Origin: Thermosipho sp. (in: thermotogales)
GTDB taxonomy: Bacteria > Thermotogota > Thermotogae > Thermotogales > Fervidobacteriaceae
Direction of reading: 5' to 3'
DNA: 64,000 bases
Assembly (NCBI GenBank): GCA_017656345.1
Contig: JACDNZ010000001.1
Coordinates: 62,001 to 126,000, forward strand
Each line of letters starts with the position of its first letter. Within the stretch, counting starts at the first letter, position 1. The position numbers were made by a program, and so were the translations under genes. Under the pieces are notes generated by a model. It saw nothing but the letters and a program-made list of their open reading frames with translations, made no database searches and was not told the origin of the DNA. Positions 17,313-26,336 of this stretch are shown here, one piece after another.

Positions 17313-18194
17313 GTGCAAAAAAATGAACCTAAAGTTGCATTCTGGATGCTATTGCCAGCTATTCTTTTGATTTCTGTTATTGCTTTTTTCCCTCTTTTTA
17401 AAACTTTTTATGATAGCTTTTTCTCATTTAGTTTGAATCCGAGATTTCCAAGAGAGTTTGTGGGATTCGGTAATTATATAAAACTTTTTAATGATTCAAG
17501 ATTTTGGGCATCTTTAAAAACAACGTTGATTTTTACTGTGGTCTCAGTTGCGTTAGAAACAGTTTTAGGTTTAATGATTGCACTTGTCGTACATCAAGAA
17601 TTTAAATTTAGAGGAGCAGTTAGAGCAGCTATGTTAATTCCTTGGGCAATTCCAACTGCGATTTCTTCACAAATGTGGCGTTGGATGTTTAATGATCAAT
17701 TCGGTATAATGTCGAGATTATACGAGTATTTACATATTATAGAACCTGGTACACCAATTTTAGGAAGACCAGGTCTTGCTTTGTGGGCTATAATCCAGGT
17801 TGATGTATGGAAAACAACGCCATTCATGGCTTTGTTGATTTTGGCTGGGCTTCAACTTATTCCTGAACAATTGTATGAAGCTGCTAAAATAGATGGGGCA
17901 AATATGATTCAAAGATTTTTCAAAATAACTCTTCCACAGTTAATTCCAACTATTGCTATAGCTTTAATTTTTAGAACTTTAGATGCGTTGAGGGTTTTTG
18001 ATGTTGTATATGTTATGACACGTGGAAGTGTAGGAACTGAAACTTTGTCGGTGTATAACCGAGTTTTGTTAATGGATAGAGCATTTACAAGCGCATCTTT
18101 CGGATATGGTTCAGCTTTGTCAGTTATAATATTTGTTTTAATTTCGATTTTTGCAATTGTTTACATAAAATCGTTGAAGCTTAAGTTTGATTAA
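17313..18194 (+). CDS. sugar ABC transporter permease (MalF type)
   Basis: 293 residues with six membrane segments and the ATPase-coupling EAA loop EAAKIDGANMIQRFFKITLP near residue 195. GTG at 17313 follows AGAGGTGAG; an in-frame ATG at 17280 lies inside the hairpin and has no ribosome site. The next permease follows 13 bases after the stop, so subunit stoichiometry is preserved. No ATPase gene is present; thermotogal sugar transporters of this class commonly share an MsmK-type ATPase encoded elsewhere (established for related systems, inferred here). Confidence 0.92.
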   Translation: MQKNEPKVAFWMLLPAILLISVIAFFPLFKTFYDSFFSFSLNPRFPREFVGFGNYIKLFNDSRFWASLKTTLIFTVVSVALETVLGLMIALVVHQEFKFRGAVRAAMLIPWAIPTAISSQMWRWMFNDQFGIMSRLYEYLHIIEPGTPILGRPGLALWAIIQVDVWKTTPFMALLILAGLQLIPEQLYEAAKIDGANMIQRFFKITLPQLIPTIAIALIFRTLDALRVFDVVYVMTRGSVGTETLSVYNRVLLMDRAFTSASFGYGSALSVIIFVLISIFAIVYIKSLKLKFD

Positions 18195-18207
18195 GGGGTG
18201 TGATGAT

Positions 18208-19047
18208 ATGCAAACTAAAAAAATAATTTATAGAACTATTTTATATATATTGGTTGCAATTATTTTAGTCTGGTGTATTTTTCCTTTTTACTGGGCGATT
18301 GTTTCATCACTAAAACCTGATAAAGATCTCTTTGAAATTCATCCAACACTTTTTCCAAAGAGGATTACTTTTGAAAATTATATAAAGGTTTTTACTGAAA
18401 GGCCTTTCCATATTAACATCTGGAATAGTATAGTAGTTGCTGGAATAACTACTATCACTTCTTTAATTATTGGTTCATTAGCTGCTTATGCTATTGCAAG
18501 GCTTCGATTTAAAGGAAAAGTTATTGTAATGTCTTTGATTTTGGCTGTTAGTATGTTTCCACAAGTGTCAATTTTAGGTTCATTATTTGTTTTGTTAAGA
18601 AGCATGAAACTTATTAATACTTATCCTGGTTTGATCTTACCGTATGTTTCTATTACTCTTCCATTAACTACATGGATTTTGCAGAATTTCTTTAGAGAAT
18701 TACCGAAGGAAGTTGAAGAATCGGCTGCTATTGATGGATGTTCAAAATTTAGAACTCTTTGGAACATTGTATTACCAATGGCAGCACCAGGGCTTGTAGC
18801 TACTGGCCTGTTAACTTTTATTTCTGCGTGGAATGAATTTTTATTTGCTTTAACTTTTATGCAAAGACCTGAGAAATATACTGTTCCAGTAGCAATTGCG
18901 TTATTTAAAGGTGCTTCCCAGTATGAAATTCCATGGGGTCAGATTATGGCAGCAGCAGTAATTGTTACAGCGCCTTTGGTTATATTAGTTTTGATATTCC
19001 AAAAGAGAATAATAGCTGGCCTTTCAGCAGGTTCTGTAAAGGGATGA
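18208..19047 (+). CDS. sugar ABC transporter permease (MalG type)
   Basis: 279 residues, six membrane segments, the MalG-type N-terminus ending in FPFYWAIVSSLKPDKDLF and the EAA loop EESAAIDGCSKFRTLWNIVLP near residue 185. The ATG at 18208 follows AAGGGGTGTGATG; the frame is open upstream to a TTG overlapping the previous stop, without a ribosome site. Partner of the upstream permease. The amidase gene starts 4 bases after its stop, so it belongs to the same transcript. Confidence 0.92.
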   Translation: MQTKKIIYRTILYILVAIILVWCIFPFYWAIVSSLKPDKDLFEIHPTLFPKRITFENYIKVFTERPFHINIWNSIVVAGITTITSLIIGSLAAYAIARLRFKGKVIVMSLILAVSMFPQVSILGSLFVLLRSMKLINTYPGLILPYVSITLPLTTWILQNFFRELPKEVEESAAIDGCSKFRTLWNIVLPMAAPGLVATGLLTFISAWNEFLFALTFMQRPEKYTVPVAIALFKGASQYEIPWGQIMAAAVIVTAPLVILVLIFQKRIIAGLSAGSVKG

Positions 19048-19051
19048 AAGT

Positions 19052-20428
19052 ATGAGGAATCTTACAGTAAAGAAATTCAATGAATTGTACGATGAAAATA
19101 AAATAACATCTGAAAAATTAGTTGAATTTTATTTAGAAAGAATTTCTAATAGTGATTTAAATGCAGTTCTTGAAATTAACCCCGACGCATTATTTATTGC
19201 AAGGGCTATGGATTATGAAAGAAAAAATGGAATAAAAAGAAGTAATTTGCATGGTGTTCCTGTTATTATCAAAGGTAACATTGATACTAATGATAAAATG
19301 CAAACTACAGCTGGAGCAAAGGCCTTTAAGGGTAATTATGCTAATAAAGATGCATTTCTCGTGAAAAAATTGAGAGAAGCAGGTGCTGTAATAATTGGAA
19401 AAGCTAATTTAACGGAATTTGCAAACTTTGTTTCATTTGAAATGCCAAATGGTTACAGTAGATTGGGTGGACAAACAAAAAATCCATATGGTAATTATGA
19501 TACAGGTGGATCAAGTTCAGGTTCTGCTGTTGCAATTGCCGCAGATTTTGCACTTGTTTCAATTGGTACGGAAACTTCAGGATCTATTTTATCTCCATCA
19601 AGTAGTAACTCCTGTGTTGGATTAAAACCAACTGTTGGAACTGTCAGTAGGTGTGGTATAATTCCTATTTCTTATACCCAAGATACTGCAGGACCGATTA
19701 CTAGGACTGTTGAGGATGCTTTTGAGGTGTTTAAGGTAATCTTTGGATACGATTTAGAAGATCCCTCGACTTTAATTGTGAAATATAAAAGTTTGCCAGA
19801 AAAAATAAAAGAAATTCCAGATTTTTCTGGTATGGTTTTTGGATATAGTGAACAATTGTTTGAATGGCTTTCTGAGGAACAAATTTTGTTGTTCAAAGAT
19901 TTGTTAAATAAAATTGAAAAACTAAACGGTAAAGTTATTAAAGTAGAATTTGAGAATCTTGAAAAAATAAATAATATAGAAGTTTTGTTCTATGAGTTCA
20001 AGCATGGAATAAATAATTATTTAAAAGATAAAAATTTGAAAGTTAAAACTTTAACGGATATTATAAAATTTAATTTTAGAAATAAAGATGCAATTCCATT
20101 TGGACAAAGTATTTTATTGAAAGCTGATGCAACAAATATTAATGATAGTAGATATGTAAAGTCTTTATTGAACGATAGAAATTATGTAAGAGAGGTTGTT
20201 GAAAAATTATTCGAAAAGCATCAGTTAACCGCACTTTTATTTCCAGCCAATTATGGTGCACATATTACTGCGAAAGCCCAGTATCCAGCTATTACCGTTC
20301 CAGGTGGTTATACGAGTACTGGACCGTTTGGATTGACGTTTTCAGCACGTAAACTTGAAGAAGAAAAATTGTTCTCATTGGTATTTTTATTTGAGAAGAA
20401 GTATCCAATAAGAAAGCTTCCGGAATAG
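19052..20428 (+). CDS. amidase-signature family protein
   Basis: 458 residues of the amidase-signature family (relatives of GatA). The catalytic Lys is K74 in PVIIKGNIDT; the Gly/Ser-rich signature DTGGSSSGSAVAIAADFA supplies the cis-Ser near residue 154, and GTETSGSILSPSS gives the nucleophile Ser178. The stretch around the signature is typical of stand-alone amidases, and the usual second Gly of GTDTGGS is replaced by Ser. ATG at 19052 is 4 bases after the permease stop. No gatB or gatC is nearby, so it is probably not the tRNA amidotransferase subunit. Substrate unknown; co-transcription with a sugar transporter is the only clue. Confidence 0.82.
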   Translation: MRNLTVKKFNELYDENKITSEKLVEFYLERISNSDLNAVLEINPDALFIARAMDYERKNGIKRSNLHGVPVIIKGNIDTNDKMQTTAGAKAFKGNYANKDAFLVKKLREAGAVIIGKANLTEFANFVSFEMPNGYSRLGGQTKNPYGNYDTGGSSSGSAVAIAADFALVSIGTETSGSILSPSSSNSCVGLKPTVGTVSRCGIIPISYTQDTAGPITRTVEDAFEVFKVIFGYDLEDPSTLIVKYKSLPEKIKEIPDFSGMVFGYSEQLFEWLSEEQILLFKDLLNKIEKLNGKVIKVEFENLEKINNIEVLFYEFKHGINNYLKDKNLKVKTLTDIIKFNFRNKDAIPFGQSILLKADATNINDSRYVKSLLNDRNYVREVVEKLFEKHQLTALLFPANYGAHITAKAQYPAITVPGGYTSTGPFGLTFSARKLEEEKLFSLVFLFEKKYPIRKLPE

Positions 20429-20450
20429 TTAAAAATTGGTTGTTATTTTT

Positions 20451-20476
20451 AGTGTGCCGAAAGGCACACTTTTTTC
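20451..20476 (+). terminator. terminator of the sugar ABC/amidase operon
   Basis: Perfect 8-bp stem AGTGTGCC/GGCACACT with a GAAA tetraloop, followed immediately by T6. A textbook intrinsic terminator, 22 bases after the amidase stop and just before the reverse gyrase promoter. Confidence 0.92.
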
Positions 20477-20480
20477 GTTT

Positions 20481-20489
20481 TGATATAAT
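20481..20489 (+). promoter_or_regulatory. extended -10 promoter of the reverse gyrase operon
   Basis: TGATATAAT directly after the upstream terminator; about 23 bases separate it from the reverse gyrase ATG, leaving a very short leader that contains GGGGAGG. Confidence 0.6.
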
Positions 20490-20511
20490 TACTTTTAGGG
20501 GAGGTTTAAAT

Positions 20512-23500
20512 ATGGGGTTGGGATTAGAGTATATTCATTCATGTGTTAATTGTGAAGAAGTTAATACCGATGAAAGGAATTTAAAGGGGTTACCTTGTAA
20601 AAAATGTCTGCCAGAGATAACTAAAGATTATATTAAAACATTAAAAAGAAAAGGCTTATTACTGAATTTATATAAATATGTTGAATTTTATGAGAAGTTG
20701 GATAACTTTGAAAAATTTTTTAAGGATAAATTAGGATTTACATTAAACAGTTATCAAAAAATTTGGGCAAAAAGAGTTATTCTCAAAAGAAGTTTTACTT
20801 TGGTAGCCCCTACTGGTGTTGGAAAAACAACATTTGGATTAATGATGTCAATTTGGCTTTCAAAAGAAGGAAAAAGATCAATTTTGGTCTTTCCAACAGT
20901 CCCCATTATTAATCAAGTGGTTGAAAAGATAAAAGAAATTGATAAAAACGTAGACGTTTTATTTTATAATTCTAATTTTAAAAGAGTTGAAAAAGAGCGA
21001 TTTGAAGAGAAGTTCAAACAAGATAATTATGACATTCTAGTAATTTCTACTCAATTTCTTTCGAAAAGAAAGAAGGATTTTAAAGATAAAGGTTTTGATT
21101 TTGTATTTGTAGATGATGTGGATTCAGTTTTGAAATCTTCTAGAAATATAGATACAATAATTTCACTAACTGGTGTATCAGAAGATATTTTAAAAGATAC
21201 TATGGAAAAGATAAAAAAAGGTGAAAAGCCCGAAATTAACAGTGTTAAACATGGAATATTGGTGATTTCTTCAGCGAGTGCTAAACCAAAAGGATTGAGA
21301 CCACTTTTGTTTAGATATATTTTCAATTTTAATTTAGGTAAGATTTCTTATCTTTCTCGAAATATAACTCATTTGAGAGTGCCAAAAAAGGATCTAGAAA
21401 AATTATGTGAAATATTAAGGATATTAAAAGATGGAATAATAATCTACGTTTTAAATGAAGATGAAGGAAAAATTTTGGAGAAAAGTTTAAAAGAAAAGGG
21501 TTTTCAAATAGGAACGAGTTGGGAAGATTTTGAAGATACATTTGAAAAGTTTAAAAGAGGTGAATTACCTATATTAATCGGAATTTCTTCTTATTATGGA
21601 AAATTGGTGCGAGGTATTGATTTACCAGAAAGAATAAAATATGCAATTTTTTGGGGCATTCCAAAATTTGTATTGAAAGATGAAAATGTTTTAATTCCAG
21701 ATTTTAATACTTATATTCAAGCAAGTGGAAGAACTTCAAGACTTCTAAATGGTAATTTGGTAAAAGGGGTAAGTATAGTCTTTGAAGCTAATGAAGAACT
21801 ATATGAAAAATTAATTTCAAGATTAATCTGGTTTTCTGATGAAGAGTTTTATAATTTCAGTGATGTTGATTTAAAAAGTTTGGTTTTTGAAGTAGAACAA
21901 TCCAGAAAAATAGTTTTAAAAAACAGAAATGAAAATAAATCAAAACTAATAATTGTTGAATCTCCTACCAAAGCTGAAACAATAGCAAAATTTTTTGGGA
22001 TTTCGTCTATAAGACAAATGAATGGTTTAATTGCCTTTGAAACGATAACGGAGAATGGGTTGGTTATATTAACTTCAACTCGTGGCCATACTTTTGATCT
22101 TGTAACAAAAAAAGGTTATCATGGTGTTGAAGTTGAGGATGAGAAATTTACTCCAATTTATAATACTATAAAAAGATGCAAAAAATGTGGATATCAGTTT
22201 ATTGAAGACAAAGATACATGTCCTAAGTGTGATTCAAAAGAAATTGACAATAAGTTAAATACATTAAAAAGCTTGAGAGAATTAGCTCTCGAAGTTGAAG
22301 AAATTTTGGTTGCTTCCGATCCCGATGTTGAAGGTGAAAAAATAGCCTATGATGTGACACAATACTTATATCCTGTAAACAGTAATATTAGTAGAATAGA
22401 GTTGCATGAAATAACACGAAATGGTTATAAAAAAGGATTGGATGAGAAGCGAGATTTAAATGAAAACTTAGTAAAAGCTCAAATAATAAGAAGAATAGAA
22501 GATAGATGGATTGGTTTTGAATTAAGTCAAATACTTCAAAAGCATTTTAAAAAAGTTCTTTCAGCTGGAAGAGTACAAAGTACAGTTTTAGGCTGGATAA
22601 TTAAAAGAGAATCAGAATATAAAAAAAGCATAAAGACATTTACAAGTTTTATATTAAAAAATGGTTTAAGGATTGAATTTGAAGGTGAGCATGAAAATTT
22701 AAAGGTAAAGATTTTGGAGGTATTTGAAGAGAAAATAAGTCCCCCGCCTCCTTTTAACACTCCGACGATATTATCAGAGATTTCGAGAAAGTATAAATAT
22801 TCTGCAAATCAAATAATGAATATTTTGCAAGATTTATTTGAAAATGGTTTTATAACTTATCATAGAACAGATTCAACAAGAATTTCGTTTAATGGTCAGA
22901 TAGTTGCTGAGAAGTTTTTGAAATCAAAGAAACTAGAACATTTGTTTAAAGGAAGAAATTGGGGAGATGAAGGTGCCCATGAGGGTATACGCCCAGTAAA
23001 GCCTGTTTCTCCGGAAGAATTAGAAGAAATGATAAGAGAAAAATTAGTAAAAATTGATAAAAAACATTTGACATTATATAAGGAAATTTTTAATAGGTTT
23101 ATGGCAAGCCAAACTAGAGAAGTGAAAGTAAAAAAGATGAAAGTATTATTTGAGTCTGGCTCAGTTAAAAAAGAAAACGAATTTGTAACAGAAATTTTAG
23201 AGAATGGTTGGAACCTTTTTTTACCAATTAAAGTCATATCAAAAATGGAAGAAAATGAAATTGTTAAGAGAGAAATTTATAAAAAGCATACTATTCCATT
23301 GTTTACTCAGGCGTCGTTAATTGATGAAATGAAATCACAGGGAATTGGAAGACCTTCAACGTATGCGAAGATAATATCAATTCTTTTTGAGAGACGTTAT
23401 ATTATAGAAGATATGTTTAAGAGAATAAAACCTACCAAATTAGGAATTTTGGTTTATGATTATTTAAGTAAAAATTATCGGAAATTTATTACCGAAGAAA

Positions 23501-23616
23501 CTACAAGAGATCTTGAATTAAAGATGAAACTTGTAGAAAAAGGTGAAAAAGATTTTCAGGAAATGTTGAAAGAAATATACGAAGAGGTAAAGGGGGGTGA
23601 GTATGAGGAAAATTGA
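20512..23616 (+). CDS. rgy: reverse gyrase
   Basis: Introduces positive supercoils using ATP; hallmark of hyperthermophiles. 1034 residues. N-terminal zinc finger (CVNC and CKKC, residues about 12-33). Helicase-like half with Walker [12 protein letters not shown] near residue 100, a DDVD box in [11 protein letters not shown], and GRTSRLLNG near residue 410. Topoisomerase IA half begins [18 protein letters not shown] near 480, with a second zinc finger [12 protein letters not shown], the Toprim acids in [13 protein letters not shown], and the active-site Tyr in [13 protein letters not shown]. It is at the short end of the family. The ATG at 20512 follows GGGGAGG; the open frame extends upstream through the terminator but cannot be used. 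It overlaps the next gene by 14 bases. Confidence 0.97.
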   Translation: MGLGLEYIHSCVNCEEVNTDERNLKGLPCKKCLPEITKDYIKTLKRKGLLLNLYKYVEFYEKLDNFEKFFKDKLGFTLNSYQKIWAKRVILKRSFTLVAPTGVGKTTFGLMMSIWLSKEGKRSILVFPTVPIINQVVEKIKEIDKNVDVLFYNSNFKRVEKERFEEKFKQDNYDILVISTQFLSKRKKDFKDKGFDFVFVDDVDSVLKSSRNIDTIISLTGVSEDILKDTMEKIKKGEKPEINSVKHGILVISSASAKPKGLRPLLFRYIFNFNLGKISYLSRNITHLRVPKKDLEKLCEILRILKDGIIIYVLNEDEGKILEKSLKEKGFQIGTSWEDFEDTFEKFKRGELPILIGISSYYGKLVRGIDLPERIKYAIFWGIPKFVLKDENVLIPDFNTYIQASGRTSRLLNGNLVKGVSIVFEANEELYEKLISRLIWFSDEEFYNFSDVDLKSLVFEVEQSRKIVLKNRNENKSKLIIVESPTKAETIAKFFGISSIRQMNGLIAFETITENGLVILTSTRGHTFDLVTKKGYHGVEVEDEKFTPIYNTIKRCKKCGYQFIEDKDTCPKCDSKEIDNKLNTLKSLRELALEVEEILVASDPDVEGEKIAYDVTQYLYPVNSNISRIELHEITRNGYKKGLDEKRDLNENLVKAQIIRRIEDRWIGFELSQILQKHFKKVLSAGRVQSTVLGWIIKRESEYKKSIKTFTSFILKNGLRIEFEGEHENLKVKILEVFEEKISPPPPFNTPTILSEISRKYKYSANQIMNILQDLFENGFITYHRTDSTRISFNGQIVAEKFLKSKKLEHLFKGRNWGDEGAHEGIRPVKPVSPEELEEMIREKLVKIDKKHLTLYKEIFNRFMASQTREVKVKKMKVLFESGSVKKENEFVTEILENGWNLFLPIKVISKMEENEIVKREIYKKHTIPLFTQASLIDEMKSQGIGRPSTYAKIISILFERRYIIEDMFKRIKPTKLGILVYDYLSKNYRKFITEETTRDLELKMKLVEKGEKDFQEMLKEIYEEVKGGEYEEN

Positions 23617-24313
23617 GACAGGAATTGAAGGATTAGATGAGATATTGTTTGGAGGTATTCCCGAAAAAAATGTAGTTTTGCTTAGTGGAGGTCCAGGAAC
23701 CGGAAAGACAATTTTTTCACAACAATTTTTGTGGCAAGGTTTGCAAAAAGGTGAACCTGGAATCTATGTTGCACTTGAAGAACATCCAATACAAGTGAGG
23801 CAAAATATGAAGCAGTTTGGTTGGGAAGTTAAACCATTTGAAGAAAAAGGAATGTTTATATTAGTTGATGCGTTTACAGCAGGAGTTGGTAGGTCAAAAG
23901 AATTTGAGAAATATATTGTGTTGGATTTAATGGATTTACGTGATTTTTTGGATGTGTTAAGGCAAGCAATTAAAGATATTAATGCAAAAAGAGTTGTAAT
24001 AGATTCTGTTACAACATTGTATTTAAATAAGCCTACCTTTGCGAGAAGTATAATTTTACAATTGAAACGAATTTTAGCAGGTACTGGGTGTACTTCACTT
24101 TTTGTAAGCCAAATAAGTATTGATGAACGAGGCTTTGGTGGTCCAGGCGTTGAACATGGGGTTGATGGAATTATCAGATTAGATTTAAATGAGATTGAAG
24201 GAGAACTTAAAAGGTCATTGATTATTTGGAAAATGCGAGGTACAAATCATTCGCTTAGAAGACATCCGTTTGAAATAACAAATAATGGTGTAAAGATCTT
24301 AAAATCCCAATAA
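23603..24313 (+). CDS. KaiC-like RecA-superfamily ATPase
   Basis: Single-domain KaiC/RadA-like ATPase, 236 residues. Opens with [20 protein letters not shown], then Walker [19 protein letters not shown] near residue 30, a Glu-rich [17 protein letters not shown] typical of KaiC-like proteins, the Walker B-like VVIDSVTTL near residue 135, and a C-terminal [20 protein letters not shown]. The ATG at 23603 follows GGGGGGTG; a GTG 6 bases upstream is possible. It overlaps the reverse gyrase gene and precedes an HTH gene by 13 bases, so all three share a transcript. The function of single-domain KaiC homologues is not settled; in archaea some are linked to signalling and gene regulation. Confidence 0.9.
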   Translation: MRKIETGIEGLDEILFGGIPEKNVVLLSGGPGTGKTIFSQQFLWQGLQKGEPGIYVALEEHPIQVRQNMKQFGWEVKPFEEKGMFILVDAFTAGVGRSKEFEKYIVLDLMDLRDFLDVLRQAIKDINAKRVVIDSVTTLYLNKPTFARSIILQLKRILAGTGCTSLFVSQISIDERGFGGPGVEHGVDGIIRLDLNEIEGELKRSLIIWKMRGTNHSLRRHPFEITNNGVKILKSQ

Positions 24314-24326
24314 AGGAGGAGGTGGT

Positions 24327-24758
24327 ATGATGATACCACTAAATCCTATTGGGAAACGGGAAATTCATCAATTAGAAAGTACACTGTTGTTTGCTACGCT
24401 TTTTAGGAAAGAAGTTTTAGAACTGATAAAAGATCCTACAGAAAGATTGACATGGGTGGATAGTCTTGCAGTAGCATCAGGAGCAATAGCCCGGGAAAAA
24501 GCAGGTATGAAAATTCCAGAAATAGCAGAAGAACTTGGAAGAACGGAGCAAACAATTAGGAAACATTTGAAAAGAGAAAGTAAAGCTGGACAACTTGTAG
24601 GAGAAACATATGATTTGATTAAACAAGGAAAATTAGAAGAAATGAGAGTAGATATTGATTCTATTTTTGAGGAAAATAAAAAGTTAAAGAAAGAAAACGA
24701 AGAACTCAAAAATTTACTTGAGGAAATTTATGAAAAAATTGGAAAGTTGTTGAAATAA
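24327..24758 (+). CDS. HTH protein with C-terminal coiled coil
   Basis: 143 residues. Central helix-turn-helix (about 62-85, MKIPEIAEELGRTEQTIRKHL) and a C-terminal coiled coil rich in Lys/Glu/Leu (about 110-143, EENKKLKKENEELKNLLEEI). The N-terminal ~60 residues are helical and not recognised. The combination resembles small archaeal-type regulators; I cannot name the family with certainty. ATG at 24327 follows AAGGAGGAGG. Its position right behind the KaiC-like ATPase suggests the two proteins work together, for instance ATPase signalling to a DNA-binding partner (inference). Terminator follows 11 bases after the stop. Confidence 0.75.
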   Translation: MMIPLNPIGKREIHQLESTLLFATLFRKEVLELIKDPTERLTWVDSLAVASGAIAREKAGMKIPEIAEELGRTEQTIRKHLKRESKAGQLVGETYDLIKQGKLEEMRVDIDSIFEENKKLKKENEELKNLLEEIYEKIGKLLK

Positions 24759-24769
24759 TTTATAAAGAA

Positions 24770-24797
24770 GCGGGGAGAATTCCCCGCATAATTTTTT
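24770..24797 (+). terminator. terminator of the reverse gyrase operon
   Basis: Stem GCGGGGA/TCCCCGC with loop GAAT, then ATAATTTTTT. Good GC-rich stem with T6. Nearly the same stem recurs after the cpgS-like gene at 26291-26310. Confidence 0.88.
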
Positions 24798-24807
24798 AAT
24801 ACGCATA

Positions 24808-24829
24808 TTTATGCATACTCATGCATAAA
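24808..24829. promoter_or_regulatory. 22-base inverted repeat, possible operator
   Basis: Perfect 9-base arms TTTATGCAT and ATGCATAAA around ACTC. It lies between the upstream terminator and the cpgS-like promoter. No T run follows, so it is unlikely to be a terminator; a protein-binding site is more likely but unproven. Confidence 0.4.
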
Positions 24830-24883
24830 ATAGTATAGCAAAGTTTAAAGTGAATAAAAATGCTTATTTTCTGAAAAAATTAG

Positions 24884-24912
24884 TTGATAATTTTTATTTT
24901 TTTAGTTATACT
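24884..24912 (+). promoter_or_regulatory. promoter of the cpgS-like gene
   Basis: TTGATA and TATACT with exactly 17 bases between, ending 37 bases before the ATG at 24950. Confidence 0.6.
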
Positions 24913-24949
24913 TTTAATGGCAAAATATAGAAAACAAGGAGGTGTATTT

Positions 24950-26284
24950 ATGGCAAAGAAAAAGGTCATTATTATGGGAGCAGCAGGTCGTGATTTTCAT
25001 AATTTCAACACTTATTTTAGAAATAATCCAGATTACGAGGTAGTAGCATTTACTGCAACTCAAATTCCTGATATTGAAGGAAGAGTTTACCCAGCAGAGC
25101 TTGCTGGAGAGCTTTATCCAAATGGAATTCCAATTGAACCTGAAGAAAAGCTTGTTGAATTAATAAAGAAACATAACGTTGACGAGGTAGTATTAGCATA
25201 TAGTGATCTTCCTCATCAATATGTTATGGAAAAAGCTGAAACAGTAATTTCTGCAGGTGCTGATTTTAAACTTATGGGGCCAAATAATACAATGATCGAA
25301 TCAACAAAACCTGTAATTTCCATTTGTGCAATTAGAACAGGTTGTGGAAAAAGTCAAACTACAAGAAGAGTTTTAGACATTTTAAGAGGTCTTGGAAAGA
25401 AGGTTATTTCAATTAGGCATCCAATGCCATATGGAGATCTTGTAGCACAAAAAGTACAAAGATTTGCTGATTATGCTGATCTTGATAAACACAAATGTAC
25501 AATTGAAGAAAGGGAAGAATACGAACCACATATTGATAGGAATAGTGTCATTTATGCAGGTGTTGACTATGAGGCAATATTAAGAGCAGCTGAAGCTGAG
25601 GATCCTGATATTATTCTCTGGGATGGCGGAAATAATGACTTCCCATTCTATAAAACTGATTTACTTATTACTGTTGTTGATCCTCACAGGCCTGGTCATG
25701 AAATTGGATATTATCCAGGTATGGCAAATCTACTTATGGCAGATGTGATTGTAATTAATAAAGAAGAAACTGCAGATATTGAAGGAATTGAACTTGTTAG
25801 AAAAAATATTGAAAAGTGGAATCCAAATGCAATAGTTGTAGATGCAGCTTCACCAATTTTTGTTGAGGATCCAGCAGCAATTAAAGGTAAAAGAGTCTTG
25901 GTTGTTGAAGATGGGCCAACTCTAACACATGGTGAAATGAGATATGGTGCAGGATATGTTGCAGCAAAGAAATTTGGAGCAGCAGAAATTATTGATCCAA
26001 GACCATATGCTGTTGGTTCAATAATTGATACCTACAAAAAATATTCACACTTAGATAGTATTCTTCCAGCAATGGGATATGGTGAAAAACAAATTAAGGA
26101 ACTTGAAGAAACAATTAATAGAGCAGATGCAGATATTGTAATTATTGGTACTCCAATTGATCTTAGAAGAGTCACAAAACTTAATAAACCTGCAATTAGG
26201 GTTACATATGAGCTTCAAGAGATTGGAAAACCTAATCTCGAGGATATTTTAAAAGAATTTTTACAGAAAAAAGGACTTTTATAA
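24950..26284 (+). CDS. cyclic 2,3-diphosphoglycerate synthetase-like GTPase
   Basis: 444 residues. N-terminal Rossmann-like part (KVIIMGAAGRDFHNFNTYF), then a P-loop in CAIRTGCGKSQTTRRVLD near residue 128 and GGNNDFPFY with VVDPHRPGHE near residue 225. This is the family named for the methanogen cyclic 2,3-diphosphoglycerate synthetase, which makes a thermoprotective solute; many bacterial members are unproven, so the function here is open. ATG at 24950 follows AAGGAGGTG; an upstream in-frame ATG-free extension lies across the promoter and was rejected. Flanked by two nearly identical hairpins. argF follows at 52 bp with its own ribosome site. Confidence 0.75.
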   Translation: MAKKKVIIMGAAGRDFHNFNTYFRNNPDYEVVAFTATQIPDIEGRVYPAELAGELYPNGIPIEPEEKLVELIKKHNVDEVVLAYSDLPHQYVMEKAETVISAGADFKLMGPNNTMIESTKPVISICAIRTGCGKSQTTRRVLDILRGLGKKVISIRHPMPYGDLVAQKVQRFADYADLDKHKCTIEEREEYEPHIDRNSVIYAGVDYEAILRAAEAEDPDIILWDGGNNDFPFYKTDLLITVVDPHRPGHEIGYYPGMANLLMADVIVINKEETADIEGIELVRKNIEKWNPNAIVVDAASPIFVEDPAAIKGKRVLVVEDGPTLTHGEMRYGAGYVAAKKFGAAEIIDPRPYAVGSIIDTYKKYSHLDSILPAMGYGEKQIKELEETINRADADIVIIGTPIDLRRVTKLNKPAIRVTYELQEIGKPNLEDILKEFLQKKGLL

Positions 26285-26290
26285 TATAAT

Positions 26291-26319
26291 AGCGGGGATT
26301 GATCCCCGCTAACTTTTAG
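26291..26319 (+). terminator. hairpin between the cpgS-like gene and argF
   Basis: AGCGGGGA/TCCCCGCT with loop TTGA, then AACTTTT. The T run is short, so partial read-through into argF is likely, and no separate argF promoter was found. Confidence 0.6.
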
Positions 26320-26336
26320 ACAAGAGGAGGGTTAAT

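Noticed and set aside
19052-20428. GatA subunit of the tRNA amidotransferase
   Set aside because: No gatB or gatC nearby, the gene is in a sugar-transporter operon, and the signature resembles stand-alone amidases.
20440-20511. Longer N-terminus for reverse gyrase
   Set aside because: The frame is open but it crosses an intrinsic terminator and the promoter, and the ATG at 20512 has the ribosome site.
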